Source: a virus. Taken from it: 64,000 nt of DNA. The position numbers and the translations under genes were made by a program. The notes below the pieces were generated by a model that worked only from the letters and a program-made list of their open reading frames with translations, was not told where the DNA came from and ran no database searches. The stretch is taken from the IMG/VR virus record IMGVR_UViG_3300030001_000223, positions 56,846-120,845 of that record. One strand, 5' to 3'. Shown here one piece after another: positions 48,773 to 57,695 of the stretch (the first letter of the stretch is position 1; every line of letters starts with the position of its first letter).

Positions 48773-50842
48773 TTATTGTTTAATTGATAGAACTTTTGCT
48801 GAGGTTACTTTCCAGTTCTCCTTTTTTGATTTAAAAACTGTAACCCCTTGGGTTGAACGTGATGATTTTGCATTTACATTAGATGTATTAATGACTTTCA
48901 CTTTGTTAAATGAATCAGTTAATTCTATTTCTACATCATCTGTTATTTGAACAATCAATAAAGGTAATCCATTCTCACTACTAGTCAAACAATTGGACAA
49001 CTTAGTTCTATTGGTTTTCGTCTCATAACTTGAAAGATTAACCTTAGCTATTTTACCTGAATCATAGACTATAACTACATAGCCTTTATAATTATTTGTA
49101 CATAACATTCCTATAATTGATTCATCATTAGATAGTCCTAACATAGTAGGAAGATATATGCCTAATTGTGATGGCTTAGATTCAGATATATCTGATAAGT
49201 TTAACATATAAGCATCACCTTTATTTGATATAAATATTACCTTACCTTTATTTGAGCATTGAATGGTACTAATGACTTCATCGTTTTCTTTTAATTTTTG
49301 ATTATCTGCATCTGCAAATCTTCTTGTTTTCTTATAATACATACTATTTGTTAAAATATTTGTAGTTGTAAAATCTTCAATTAAATCCCTATTATCTATT
49401 TTAATGACTTTATCTTCATATAGGATATCTGTTTTTCTAGTTTGATTATACTTCTTTTTAACTTCGTCAAGTTGTTCAATGATAATGTTATTTATATTTT
49501 CTTCTAAAGATAAGGTACTAGATATATTTTCTATTTCTTTAGATATATTATCAACATCTTTTATTCTATTATTTATATAACCTTTATTAATATTTAATAA
49601 TTTAATAGATACAACATATTCTGCTTGTTCTTTATCTAAATTAAATTCATGCATAACATTATTAGTTGCGTCATCATCATTTTTTGAATTTCTTATCACC
49701 TCTAAAACTCTATCTAAATCTACCAATATTGATTTCAAGCCAGTCAATTTATGTAATCTATCATTTAATTTATCATAATCAAATTGTAATTCGTTTTTAA
49801 TACATACTTGTCTATGATAAATCCATTTATTAAAAATATCTTGTAATGATACTAATACTGGAGTTTTTCCATCTAAGTCAAGTATTGTAAAATTACAAGC
49901 AAACTTACTTTCATAGGATGTAAATTTTCTTAATTTTTGAATTACTGTCTCAATATCTGCATTCTTTTTTAAATATAATTCTAGTTTTAGACCATCTTTA
50001 TCTGAACCATTGTGATAATCAGTTAATTCTTTAGAGAATTTGTCTATGTTATTTTCTAGTTCATCTTCTATATTTTCAATATAAGTAGTATAAGGAATTT
50101 CATAAATTGTAATTGTATTAGTATCTTTGTCATATTTATATTTTCCAAGTATAGTAAATGACCCATTTCCAGTTGTATAAATTTTATCAAATATGTTTTT
50201 GTCATAAATAATTTGACCACCACTAGGTAAATCAGGGACTTTTATTAACTCAATTGATTTATTTATATCTTTTGTTTTTATATATGATGTTATACTACTA
50301 CAAACATCTTCCATATTATGAGAAGGCATTCTATTTGCTTCTGCAACTGCAATACTTATTCTCAAATTGGTTAGTATATTAGGTATTTTAGATGGTAGGA
50401 ATACGGGTTCTTTTTCAGTGGCATCATAATTCCATTTCATTGGAACTGCATTTTTATTTATCCCTTCCAACATGTTTTCAGCATATGTATCTAGCTTGCA
50501 TTCTATATATCTAGGAGCTGAACCTTTACCATCTCTAGAATTCTTATTTCCATAACTTCCTTTAGGGACTAAATATTTGTTTAATGAATAATTATTTCCT
50601 AGATTCTTCATAACTCCATAAAGCGGAGCATCTCCTAATGTATAATAATTAAATATAGCACCACCAGCTTTTAACATTTTATAAAATTGTTTATCGCTTG
50701 TCATTCCTGCTTTTTTCATCCCCCAAATAACTTGTCTCTGAGAAACTAATAATCCATCTATTGATGGCAAATTATTAATTATTACAGGTGCAGTAAAATC
50801 TAACATTTCGGTTTGTAAAACTTCTACTATTCCTTTTTTCAT
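48773..50842 (-). CDS. Type II topoisomerase subunit A (GyrA/ParC-like)
   Basis: A 689-residue protein. The winged-helix breakage domain starts at IDGLLVSQRQVIWGM; the catalytic Tyr is Y112 in SAPRYIECK (family AAxRYTE). The tower and coiled-coil gate follow (LTGLKSILVDLDRVLEVI about 370-390). The C-terminal third is a shortened beta-pinwheel with repeats such as GKVIFISNKGDAYML. Together with the B subunit 13 bases upstream it forms a complete phage topoisomerase. Behind TTAGGAGGAATTATAAA. Confidence 0.92.
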   Translation of the reverse strand: MKKGIVEVLQTEMLDFTAPVIINNLPSIDGLLVSQRQVIWGMKKAGMTSDKQFYKMLKAGGAIFNYYTLGDAPLYGVMKNLGNNYSLNKYLVPKGSYGNKNSRDGKGSAPRYIECKLDTYAENMLEGINKNAVPMKWNYDATEKEPVFLPSKIPNILTNLRISIAVAEANRMPSHNMEDVCSSITSYIKTKDINKSIELIKVPDLPSGGQIIYDKNIFDKIYTTGNGSFTILGKYKYDKDTNTITIYEIPYTTYIENIEDELENNIDKFSKELTDYHNGSDKDGLKLELYLKKNADIETVIQKLRKFTSYESKFACNFTILDLDGKTPVLVSLQDIFNKWIYHRQVCIKNELQFDYDKLNDRLHKLTGLKSILVDLDRVLEVIRNSKNDDDATNNVMHEFNLDKEQAEYVVSIKLLNINKGYINNRIKDVDNISKEIENISSTLSLEENINNIIIEQLDEVKKKYNQTRKTDILYEDKVIKIDNRDLIEDFTTTNILTNSMYYKKTRRFADADNQKLKENDEVISTIQCSNKGKVIFISNKGDAYMLNLSDISESKPSQLGIYLPTMLGLSNDESIIGMLCTNNYKGYVVIVYDSGKIAKVNLSSYETKTNRTKLSNCLTSSENGLPLLIVQITDDVEIELTDSFNKVKVINTSNVNAKSSRSTQGVTVFKSKKENWKVTSAKVLSIKQ

Positions 50843-50855
50843 TTTATAATTCCTC

Positions 50856-52856
50856 CTAATTAATTTCTTCTAAGTTTACATTTGTTATAAATTCTTTAAC
50901 GAATTCCTTTCTTGGCTGAGTATTCTCTCCCATATAATCTTCAAAATACTTAGCTACAATTTCATCAAAATTATCATATGTAACTTGAATAAATGTCTTC
51001 TCTCTAACTTCTGGACACAATACCTTTTCCCAAAAATCATCGGCATTTATTTCTCCGATTCCTTTCACTATTCCTATATTGTATATATCATTAGTGTCTA
51101 TTGTCTTCATTAATTCTTCTTTTTCTCTGTCATTATATGCATATATCATTTCTCCACTTTTCATTTTAATTTCATATCTTGGAGAAATTATTATATAAAC
51201 TCTATCTTCTTTTAATAAAGTTGGTAAATATTTATATATAAAAGTTAATAAGGCAAGACGAATTCCTGACCCCCAGCAATCAGCATCTGTAAGTATTCCT
51301 ATATTTCCATATCTTAAATTGTTCTTATCAAATGTTTTTATATCTTTGAATGCTTTCCTTTCTTCATATGGAATTTCTATACCACAACCTAATGCAGATA
51401 TTAAAGTAAACGCAGGAACATTATTTAAAACTCTATCTACAGTGGTTTTTAAACAGGAAATAAATCTTCCTTTCAAACCAACAGCTCCCATCGTATTATT
51501 ATCATAACTATCAACTACTGTAGATTTAGCAGAAAGCCCTTCCACAACTAATAAAAATCTTTCATCTAATGCACTTTTCTTCATATTGCAATCTGTCAAA
51601 CCCTCTATTTTAACTCTTCCGCTTTTATTTGCTTCTTCAAGTTTCTTTTTTATGTTCTTTTTAGCAACTTCTCCATGTTCTCGTACTCTTTTATTAATTA
51701 ATATTTGATTGCTTATAAGTGAACCAATTAATGGATTCTCAGTAAAAAAGATATATAATTTCTCTCTTAAAAAATCAGTTACATGAGATTGCATAAATTT
51801 AGATTTAATCTTTTTCTTAGCTTGATCTGTATATAATGAAATAGTTGAATATGTATCACTAATTATTACTAAACTGTCTTGAATATCGTCAAATGTCACT
51901 TTCTTTTCTTTGTTTTTATATAAATTTTTTTCAGTTATGTATTTGTCAATAGCATAAGTAAATCCATTTTTAATAAAGTCTTGGGGCGTTCCCCCATTTT
52001 CAAGAAAGGAAGAATTGTGATAGTACTGAATTAAATTAATATCATTATTAAAGGCAAAAGTGATATTAGACTTAATGACGAATATCTCATCATCTTTATT
52101 TTCTCGACCTTCTCCTTCAGTTGTCCATTTAATTATATCTGTTAAAGATGATTGTTTAGTATCTAATTCTTTAATATAATCAATAGTTCCATTTTCATAA
52201 TAAAAAACTAATTCTTCATCTGTATTTTCATCTTTATAAGTAAATTTCAAGTCATCATTTATAATTGCTTGTTGTTGCAATATATCAATTATAAATTCTT
52301 TTGTTATATCATTATCGCCTTTAAATACTTCTTTAGATGGTATCCAATGTATGATAGTTCCAGTAGAATCAAAATTATGAGTAGTTTCTTCAAACTCACC
52401 AACTTGAATTCCTTTTTCATACCTTACATGATATTTTATATTGTTAGGTGCAAATGCAGTAGCCTCTAAAAAATCAGCAGTCGCCGAGCTACCAAAATTT
52501 CCCATTCCATTTGTGCCACATGACCATTTATAATTACCATTTTTAGTTTTTGAATTGTTTTCATATTTTCCACCAGACCACATTTCTTCAAATATCTTTT
52601 TATAAGCATATTCCCCTTGTGAATTTTTAGCCATTGGTAACGAACGTCCAAAATCTTGAATAGAAATAGAATTATCTTTATATTTTGTTACTATGATTTG
52701 TTTTCCATATCCTTCTCTATATTCATCAATAGCATTCATTAGTATTTCTATGAATGTATGTGAATGAGATTCAAGTCCTATTGACGCAGGTTTTGCACGT
52801 ACTCCACCTAAAATACCTAATGATTGTATTGAGTCTGTATTATATGTGTTGCTCAT
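50856..52856 (-). CDS. Type II topoisomerase subunit B (GyrB/ParE-like) with altered TOPRIM motif
   Basis: A 666-residue protein. GHKL ATPase: EILMNAIDE (catalytic Glu and Mg-binding Asn), DFGRSLP and GTNGMG. The transducer has QSHVTDF and the TOPRIM domain VVEGLSAKST and then TDADCWGSGIRL. The family motif is DADVDGAHIR, so the third acidic residue is Trp here while the Glu and the first two Asp are kept. The gene is upstream of the A subunit with a 13-base gap. Probably relieves supercoiling in phage replication. Confidence 0.9.
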   Translation of the reverse strand: MSNTYNTDSIQSLGILGGVRAKPASIGLESHSHTFIEILMNAIDEYREGYGKQIIVTKYKDNSISIQDFGRSLPMAKNSQGEYAYKKIFEEMWSGGKYENNSKTKNGNYKWSCGTNGMGNFGSSATADFLEATAFAPNNIKYHVRYEKGIQVGEFEETTHNFDSTGTIIHWIPSKEVFKGDNDITKEFIIDILQQQAIINDDLKFTYKDENTDEELVFYYENGTIDYIKELDTKQSSLTDIIKWTTEGEGRENKDDEIFVIKSNITFAFNNDINLIQYYHNSSFLENGGTPQDFIKNGFTYAIDKYITEKNLYKNKEKKVTFDDIQDSLVIISDTYSTISLYTDQAKKKIKSKFMQSHVTDFLREKLYIFFTENPLIGSLISNQILINKRVREHGEVAKKNIKKKLEEANKSGRVKIEGLTDCNMKKSALDERFLLVVEGLSAKSTVVDSYDNNTMGAVGLKGRFISCLKTTVDRVLNNVPAFTLISALGCGIEIPYEERKAFKDIKTFDKNNLRYGNIGILTDADCWGSGIRLALLTFIYKYLPTLLKEDRVYIIISPRYEIKMKSGEMIYAYNDREKEELMKTIDTNDIYNIGIVKGIGEINADDFWEKVLCPEVREKTFIQVTYDNFDEIVAKYFEDYMGENTQPRKEFVKEFITNVNLEEIN

Positions 52857-52934
52857 TATGATATTACCTCCTGTAAGTTTAAATTTTTAAATTGTTCTTT
52901 TACCTCTCTTTTAATTATATTAATTTATTTAAAT

Positions 52935-53168
52935 CTAATATGTAAGTTTGTAAATATCATAGTCAATATCAGTAAGACTCTCATATTCCAATAGTTTTAC
53001 ATCTTCATCATATTCTTCTTTTAATTTAGTCAGTAAGATATCTCTGATAGTCTCATCTCTTTCAAAATCATCAACTATATCAATATCTTCCTCAATAGTC
53101 ATAACTGTATCTGTATGTATTTCATGACCATCTCTATAAAGTTCTATTAAACATTTGTAATCTATCAT
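52935..53168 (-). CDS. Small acidic hypothetical protein
   Basis: A 77-residue, very acidic protein (DIVDDFERDETIRDILLTKLKEEYDED). Start overlaps the end of the upstream gene behind GTGAGGAAG. May imitate DNA as an inhibitor, a feature of many acidic phage proteins, but nothing specific supports this. Confidence 0.55.
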   Translation of the reverse strand: MIDYKCLIELYRDGHEIHTDTVMTIEEDIDIVDDFERDETIRDILLTKLKEEYDEDVKLLEYESLTDIDYDIYKLTY

Positions 53169-53471
53169 CTATACTTCCTCACTTTCTAAATCAATTTTAA
53201 ATTCAAATTTATATGGTAAGTCTGAATTATTAAATGTTAAAAAATCATTAAAGTTAGCAACAAACTTCTCTATTCTATCATCTATTCCAACTTCTTCAAC
53301 CATTAAATCTTGAAAGCAAGTAGTATTACCTTTTTCATTAGTGATATAATACCAAACGTCATATGCACAGTAATCACCACTAATTTCAACTTTATTTACT
53401 TCATATTCTTTTTGAGTCTCAAACCCATTTTCTATATCTTGTTCAAACAAGCCATTTAATTTAATCTTCAT
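53169..53471 (-). CDS. Small acidic hypothetical protein
   Basis: A 100-residue protein behind AAGGAGATATTGAA, starting MKIKLNGLFEQDIENG. Beta-rich N-terminal half with YCAYDVWYYI. No family recognised. Translationally coupled to the following gene. A perfect dyad copy at 53493-53504 is 22 bases upstream of its start. Confidence 0.55.
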   Translation of the reverse strand: MKIKLNGLFEQDIENGFETQKEYEVNKVEISGDYCAYDVWYYITNEKGNTTCFQDLMVEEVGIDDRIEKFVANFNDFLTFNNSDLPYKFEFKIDLESEEV

Positions 53472-53534
53472 TTCAATATCTCCTTACATCTATTAATTTA
53501 TTAATACCCTTTAAAATTTCTCTTTTAAGACCAT

Positions 53535-54218
53535 CTAATTAAAATAACTTTGCTTATACCAGTAACAGTCAAAAGCATTATCAACACAAAAATGTTCATC
53601 ATGATAGTCTTTATCTTTAAACTCATGAAAATATCCAAATTTCAATATTCGTTTTTCTGTCTCATCTAATTGTTGATCTTCATCAATTTTCTTGTGAACA
53701 CCTTCAATAGTATCTGATAAATACATTCCCTCTCTGCCATCACAACAACCAAAGAATATCTTATATGTATATAGTAATTCAGCAGTATTTAATAAGATTT
53801 GTTTTACATCATTATCATATCCAAATCTTTCTTGATTAAAATTAATACTTCTAATTAAATCACCATCATTATGCCTCAAAGTTGCAGACTTCAAATCAGC
53901 TAATAATTCCATAATATCAATTAAAGTCATGCCTTGTATTCCATTTCTAAAGTGTTCTGGATGATGTCTATTTGAATTATAATGATGACTTAATGCTACT
54001 TGCATTTCTTTAAGGAATTCCTTATATTCATCACTTCCATATGTACTTCCAACTAATTTAGGAGTATATTCACAAAATATTTCTACTTCAGGACTTTCTA
54101 ATTTACTTTTATCATGAAGTTTACCTCTTTGTTCTAAGTCTAAACTCCATTTGTTCAATATATTCTTTACATTGTCAATATGTTTCTGAGTTTCTTTTCT
54201 ACATTCTTTAATATTCAT
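53535..54218 (-). CDS. DUF5662-like protein with HHPE motif
   Basis: A 227-residue protein; the ATG at 54218 follows AAAAGGAGGACAAATAAGA. Helical throughout: RGKLHDKSKLESPE, then SHHYNSNRHHPEHFRNG, MTLIDIMELLADL. The HDKSK and HHPE motifs match DUF5662, a phage and bacterial family with HD-like His/Asp residues, activity unknown. An in-frame start at 54305 also has a ribosome-binding site and would add 29 residues, including a second KECKR-like copy. Confidence 0.75.
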   Translation of the reverse strand: MNIKECRKETQKHIDNVKNILNKWSLDLEQRGKLHDKSKLESPEVEIFCEYTPKLVGSTYGSDEYKEFLKEMQVALSHHYNSNRHHPEHFRNGIQGMTLIDIMELLADLKSATLRHNDGDLIRSINFNQERFGYDNDVKQILLNTAELLYTYKIFFGCCDGREGMYLSDTIEGVHKKIDEDQQLDETEKRILKFGYFHEFKDKDYHDEHFCVDNAFDCYWYKQSYFN

Positions 54219-54330
54219 TCTTATTTGTCCTCCTTTTAATACAATTGTTCTTTTACATTCTTTAATATATCTTGGGACTCTTTCATCCACAATCCCACTT
54301 ATCATTTATTAATCCTTCTTTTAACATTTC

Positions 54331-54414
54331 TTAAATCCAACCTTGTACTGTATTTAATCTGTAGTATAAAGCTTTTCTTTCCTCATATTCAAAGCATCTT
54401 AAATCCTTTGGCAT
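54331..54414 (-). CDS. 27-residue micropeptide
   Basis: ATG with a strong ribosome-binding site (AAAGGTGGTAGAATTTAA). Encodes MPKDLRCFEYEERKALYYRL and ends QGWI. Soluble, amphipathic. A dyad copy (54438-54448) sits just before the ribosome-binding site, as for longer genes. No homologue recognised. Confidence 0.5.
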   Translation of the reverse strand: MPKDLRCFEYEERKALYYRLNTVQGWI

Positions 54415-54577
54415 TTAAATTCTACCACCTTTCTATATTAATTTATTATATTCTTATAAAATGCGAATTTGATTTAAATTTAGTTCTATAATATTCGTAT
54501 TACTATTATATTTTATCGTAATTTTTATCACTTCTGAACTTTTCTAAGTTACATCATTCGTATTTTATATTTGTAAT

Positions 54578-54916
54578 TTATATGAATTTGATTTTTAGAA
54601 AATTCTCTAAATAGTAACAATATTTATTATAAAGTTCTTCTGATACATTTTCTAATTGTATATTTGTCTTTTTCAATTCTTTTTCTTTGAACCCACAAAT
54701 CCAGTGTTTGTTTGATTTTTCATCATAACTTAATACATATACATAATTATCTATTCCAGACCAATTTTTAATTATCCCTATTTGCTCTTTATCCATTTCA
54801 TCTTTTGGAACTATTACTACTTCGCCAATATGAAAATCATGTTTGTTGTTACTATAATATTCTTCATGTTTTTTAACATAATAAATAAATTCTTCTTCTG
54901 ATAATGTTTTTCTCAT
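54578..54916 (-). CDS. Hypothetical protein
   Basis: A 112-residue protein behind AGAGGTGAGATT. Starts MRKTLSEEEFIYYVKKH. Includes HIGEVVIVPKDEMDKEQIG and WICGFKEKELKK, a beta-barrel-like segment. Overlaps the upstream gene at ATGA. The 160-base gap downstream to 54414 holds only a small AACTT-AGAA-AAGTT hairpin. Confidence 0.6.
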   Translation of the reverse strand: MRKTLSEEEFIYYVKKHEEYYSNNKHDFHIGEVVIVPKDEMDKEQIGIIKNWSGIDNYVYVLSYDEKSNKHWICGFKEKELKKTNIQLENVSEELYNKYCYYLENFLKIKFI

Positions 54917-55245
54917 AATCTCACCTCTTTACTTTTCATCCACATATTAAACCTGTTAAATTGTGCCTCAACCATATAACATAAATCTTTTAATTCTGAT
55001 TCTATATCCTTTTTGACTAAAACATTTTCTTCATCAATTAGTTCTTCAACTGATTTAACTAAAGATTTTGTTATAATAGAAAATCTATCAACTTGTTTTT
55101 TAATATCTTGAATGCCATCTTCTCTTCCTTTAAAGTATTCTCCTCTAAACAATAATATGAACACTTGTCTTTGTTCTTTGGATATCTTATTTCCTTCAAT
55201 TAATTCGTCCACTAACTTTTCAATTTCTTTATCTTCCTTACTCAT
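54913..55245 (-). CDS. Helical hypothetical protein
   Basis: A 110-residue alpha-helical, charged protein (KEIEKLVDELIEGNKISKEQR...). The start follows AAGAGGTGAAATT. No membrane span or enzyme motif. Dyad copy upstream at 55268. Confidence 0.6.
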   Translation of the reverse strand: MSKEDKEIEKLVDELIEGNKISKEQRQVFILLFRGEYFKGREDGIQDIKKQVDRFSIITKSLVKSVEELIDEENVLVKKDIESELKDLCYMVEAQFNRFNMWMKSKEVRL

Positions 55246-55296
55246 AATTTCACCTCTTTTACTTCTATTAATTTATTTCCAAATAAAACAAGCTTT

Positions 55297-55728
55297 TTAA
55301 AACGATGTAGTATAATCCGTGTTGCAATTATTTATAGCTTTTTCAGGATTTTCAAAAATATTTCCTATGATTTCAATGTCTTCATTACATTCTAATTCAG
55401 ACCAAGATTCAAAATTATCTCTTTGTAAATACCATCCTGCATTCATACCTAATCCATCATGTAAATTTGCTAAATATGTAACTACGTAGCCAGAACTATC
55501 AATATATCCTTCATAGATTTCTTTGTTGTTTTTATCTTTAAATCCTACATATTCTAAAAGTATATATCTTTCAGATACATCTATTTTTTCTAAATGTTCC
55601 ATTCCCCAGTAACCTTTTAGACTTACTTCATATATTTTTCCATCAGCTAAATACAAATCATATCCATCAAGTTCATCCATACAATTATTAACTTTATCCC
55701 AAACTTTATATTTATGTTTTCTACTCAT
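55297..55728 (-). CDS. YopX-family phage protein
   Basis: A 143-residue protein. Pattern: HKYKVWDKVNNCMDEL at the start, FKDKNNKEIYEGYI in the middle and IEIIGNIFENPEK near the end, the YopX family of Firmicute phages (function unknown). The chosen ATG is 10 bases after GGAG and overlaps the previous stop by eight bases; a TTG one codon earlier is also possible. Confidence 0.88.
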   Translation of the reverse strand: MSRKHKYKVWDKVNNCMDELDGYDLYLADGKIYEVSLKGYWGMEHLEKIDVSERYILLEYVGFKDKNNKEIYEGYIDSSGYVVTYLANLHDGLGMNAGWYLQRDNFESWSELECNEDIEIIGNIFENPEKAINNCNTDYTTSF

Positions 55729-55960
55729 CAATTTCGCTCTCCAATCTATCTATTTTTCTTTCTAGTTCGTCATTATAACTATTAGCATCGTCTAGTTCAG
55801 CTTCAAGTTCCTCTATTCTAATAACACTTCCATCTACATTATTAAAACTATCTTCAAGCAACTCAAATATTTCTTTATCTATGTACTCTTTAATTTGTGG
55901 CAATATATTTTGCTTTTCATAAATTGTAACTGTTTGTCCATTCTCCAATGTTATAACCAT
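55721..55960 (-). CDS. Small coiled-coil protein
   Basis: A 79-residue protein behind TAAGGAGGGCGAGTAAAT. Beta hairpin at the start (MVITLENGQTVTIYEKQ) and a coiled coil from about 45 (IEELEAELDDANSYNDELE). Overlaps the YopX start. No family. Confidence 0.6.
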   Translation of the reverse strand: MVITLENGQTVTIYEKQNILPQIKEYIDKEIFELLEDSFNNVDGSVIRIEELEAELDDANSYNDELERKIDRLESEIDE

Positions 55961-55962
55961 AT

Positions 55963-56121
55963 TTACTCGCCCTCCTTATTTTTAACTATTGGTCGTTCTT
56001 TAAATATATCATTTAACATTTGTGTGGCTTCTTCATATGAATAATTATATTCTCTACACCACTTATAGATAACTTCGTTTAATTCATTTATTAATTCTTC
56101 TTTGCTAGTTCTATATTTCAT
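55963..56121 (-). CDS. 52-residue small protein
   Basis: Start ATG 56121 behind GAGGAGGGTAATA; encodes MKYRTSKEELINELNEVIYK and ends KNKEGE. Its start overlaps the end of the previous gene and its end provides the ribosome-binding site (AAGGAGGGCGAG) of the next. Helical. Function unknown. Confidence 0.6.
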   Translation of the reverse strand: MKYRTSKEELINELNEVIYKWCREYNYSYEEATQMLNDIFKERPIVKNKEGE

Positions 56122-56338
56122 TATTACCCTCCTCACTTATTTTTCTGATACCTAAATCATTGTTTTCTTTTATAAATTCAGATTTACCACCTAATAATAT
56201 CGCTCCTGTATATATTTGACCTTTTAATAAGTCATCTATCATATTTTCTATTCTATTAATAACTTCTTTATGATCTTCATCATTAGTAAATCCAAAATTT
56301 AAACTTAAATTAAATCCTATTATTTTGTTGTTATTCAT
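56111..56338 (-). CDS. Small hypothetical protein
   Basis: A 75-residue protein behind AAGGAGATGATACACAA, starting MNNNKIIGFNLSLNFGFTN. It has a beta strand and helix, then IYTGAILLGGKSEF. Overlaps the next gene by 11 bases. Unknown. Confidence 0.6.
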   Translation of the reverse strand: MNNNKIIGFNLSLNFGFTNDEDHKEVINRIENMIDDLLKGQIYTGAILLGGKSEFIKENNDLGIRKISEEGNNEI

Positions 56339-56345
56339 TTGTGTA

Positions 56346-56552
56346 TCATCTCCTTAATATTACAATTTCTTTAACATCATCAAAATCGATTTCCATTTCT
56401 GAATTTTCTCTATTCAAATAAATTGTACTTTCATCTGAAAAGTTATAGTCACCAATTAATATTTCATCATTATGTAAGTATATTTTTATGGTATCTCCTT
56501 CGTTAATAATTAAATCATTAAATTTTAAAGTCCATATTGTTTTTAAATTCAT
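56346..56552 (-). CDS. Small beta-barrel-like protein
   Basis: A 68-residue protein; the ATG follows AAGGAAGGATTGGTAATA. Alternating beta pattern (GDTIKIYLHNDEILIGDYNF, then DDVKEIVIL) resembles an Sm-like or SH3-like small barrel. Length fits LSm proteins, but the diagnostic motifs are not clear. Confidence 0.55.
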   Translation of the reverse strand: MNLKTIWTLKFNDLIINEGDTIKIYLHNDEILIGDYNFSDESTIYLNRENSEMEIDFDDVKEIVILRR

Positions 56553-56568
56553 TATTACCAATCCTTCC

Positions 56569-57015
56569 TTATATTCTATTTTTGATATCTTTTAATTCTT
56601 CTTCTATAAATTTTACTCTTGCTTGTAAGTTTTCTTTTCTCTTTTGTTCAGAATATACAATAGATAAGTTATGAGCCTCCAATTCTGATTGCTTAAATTC
56701 ATCTACTAAAATTTTATCAATTCCTTCTGATATGTAAAACTCACTATCACAACAATTGCAGATTGCACAATGTTTTTGAAAGTCGTCATATAATACCGTT
56801 TCATCTTCTATACCTTTGTATTTGTTTATTTTATAATTATTAAATTTTATACCTTCTTCTATACTTTGAACCAACTTGTTTTTATACTTTTCTTTAAATA
56901 TTGTATGATTTAATTTATCTTTAATTTTAAAGCTAATATCTACTAATAATATTGGAATAAATATTATTAAAATCATGAATATAATCATAAATAATATTAT
57001 CAGTAATTCATTCAT
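56569..57015 (-). CDS. Membrane-anchored Cys protein
   Basis: A 148-residue protein, ATG after AAAGGGTGATAATTGAAT. One long hydrophobic segment at about 3-27 (LLIILFMIIFMILIIFIPIL), then a charged helix, a CAICNCCD cluster at about 85, and a C-terminal coiled coil. An N-terminal anchor with cytoplasmic metal-binding part is likely. No known family. Confidence 0.6.
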   Translation of the reverse strand: MNELLIILFMIIFMILIIFIPILLVDISFKIKDKLNHTIFKEKYKNKLVQSIEEGIKFNNYKINKYKGIEDETVLYDDFQKHCAICNCCDSEFYISEGIDKILVDEFKQSELEAHNLSIVYSEQKRKENLQARVKFIEEELKDIKNRI

Positions 57016-57084
57016 ATTCAATTATCACCCTTTCTTAATTACATTAATTCGTTATATTCATTTAAAATCCAAGTTTTATTTGGA

Positions 57085-57372
57085 CTATGGTTTATCTTTA
57101 AAATCATCACAAGTAAAACCCCACCCACATGAACATTTATGTAATTTACACCAACCACCCTCTATATAATATGGATAATTTTTAATAAAATTTTTACATC
57201 CTTCACATTCTCCTTCAAAACCTTGTAATGGTTCTGAAACATATATCCCATCATGTGTCTTTATTAGATTAATATTTTCCTTTTTAGGTAATGGATTATC
57301 TTCTAACCATTTAGCTTGAGTTTCTTTTTCTTCTTTAGTTGAAAAAAATGCTTTTCTAAAATTTGCAAACAT
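57085..57372 (-). CDS. Cys-rich small protein
   Basis: A 95-residue protein; the ATG (57372) follows GGAAGGAAGTGAAATT. The C-terminal part contains CEGCKNF, then WCKLHKCSCGWGFTCDDF: six Cys and His residues as in a small zinc domain. N-terminus FANFRKAFFSTKEEK. Transcribed from the promoter at 57397-57448. Confidence 0.6.
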   Translation of the reverse strand: MFANFRKAFFSTKEEKETQAKWLEDNPLPKKENINLIKTHDGIYVSEPLQGFEGECEGCKNFIKNYPYYIEGGWCKLHKCSCGWGFTCDDFKDKP

Positions 57373-57396
57373 AATTTCACTTCCTTCCATAAAATT

Positions 57397-57448
57397 ATCT
57401 TACCATAGATTTTTAATTAATTCAATATGTTTCTATTAATTTATTTAG
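57397..57448 (-). promoter_or_regulatory. Promoter with upstream dyad
   Basis: AAATAAATTAA (57436-57446), 10 bp, TTGAAT (57420-57425), 17 bp, TAAGAT (57397-57402). The stop TAA of the upstream gene lies inside the dyad. Confidence 0.8.
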
Positions 57449-57695
57449 ATTTATATAAGATCTTTATAACAATTTTATAATATAATCTAATGAAAAATCC
57501 CACTATATCATCAAAGAACCATTGTATTTTAGTAATAATCTTTTTATACCAAGGTAAACTATTATAATATTCATAAATTAAATCCCATGCAGATTTCATA
57601 TTATTTAATTGTTCTTGCCCTCTTTTACTTCTAGTAACTTCACTAGTATCTATAGTTTCAATTGTTGAGCCATTTTTGAGTTCTATTTTATTCAT
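57441..57695 (-). CDS. Small amphipathic protein with possible membrane contact
   Basis: An 84-residue protein; the ATG follows GGAGAGTGAAAATA. C-terminal half is aromatic and basic (WYKKIITKIQWFFDDIVGFF) and may lie on or in the membrane. Overlaps the previous gene by eight bases. A longer open frame upstream is not supported. Confidence 0.6.
   Translation of the reverse strand: MNKIELKNGSTIETIDTSEVTRSKRGQEQLNNMKSAWDLIYEYYNSLPWYKKIITKIQWFFDDIVGFFIRLYYKIVIKILYKSK

Noticed and set aside
54219-54305. N-terminal extension of the DUF5662-like protein
   Set aside because: A ribosome-binding site exists for the upstream start, but the stronger internal one directly precedes the family-like N-terminus. 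The shorter protein is preferred; the longer form is not excluded.
54216-54323. Two tiny overlapping frames (14 and 16 codons) between the micropeptide and the DUF5662-like gene
   Set aside because: They look somewhat coding but are too short, and the first lacks a good ribosome-binding site.
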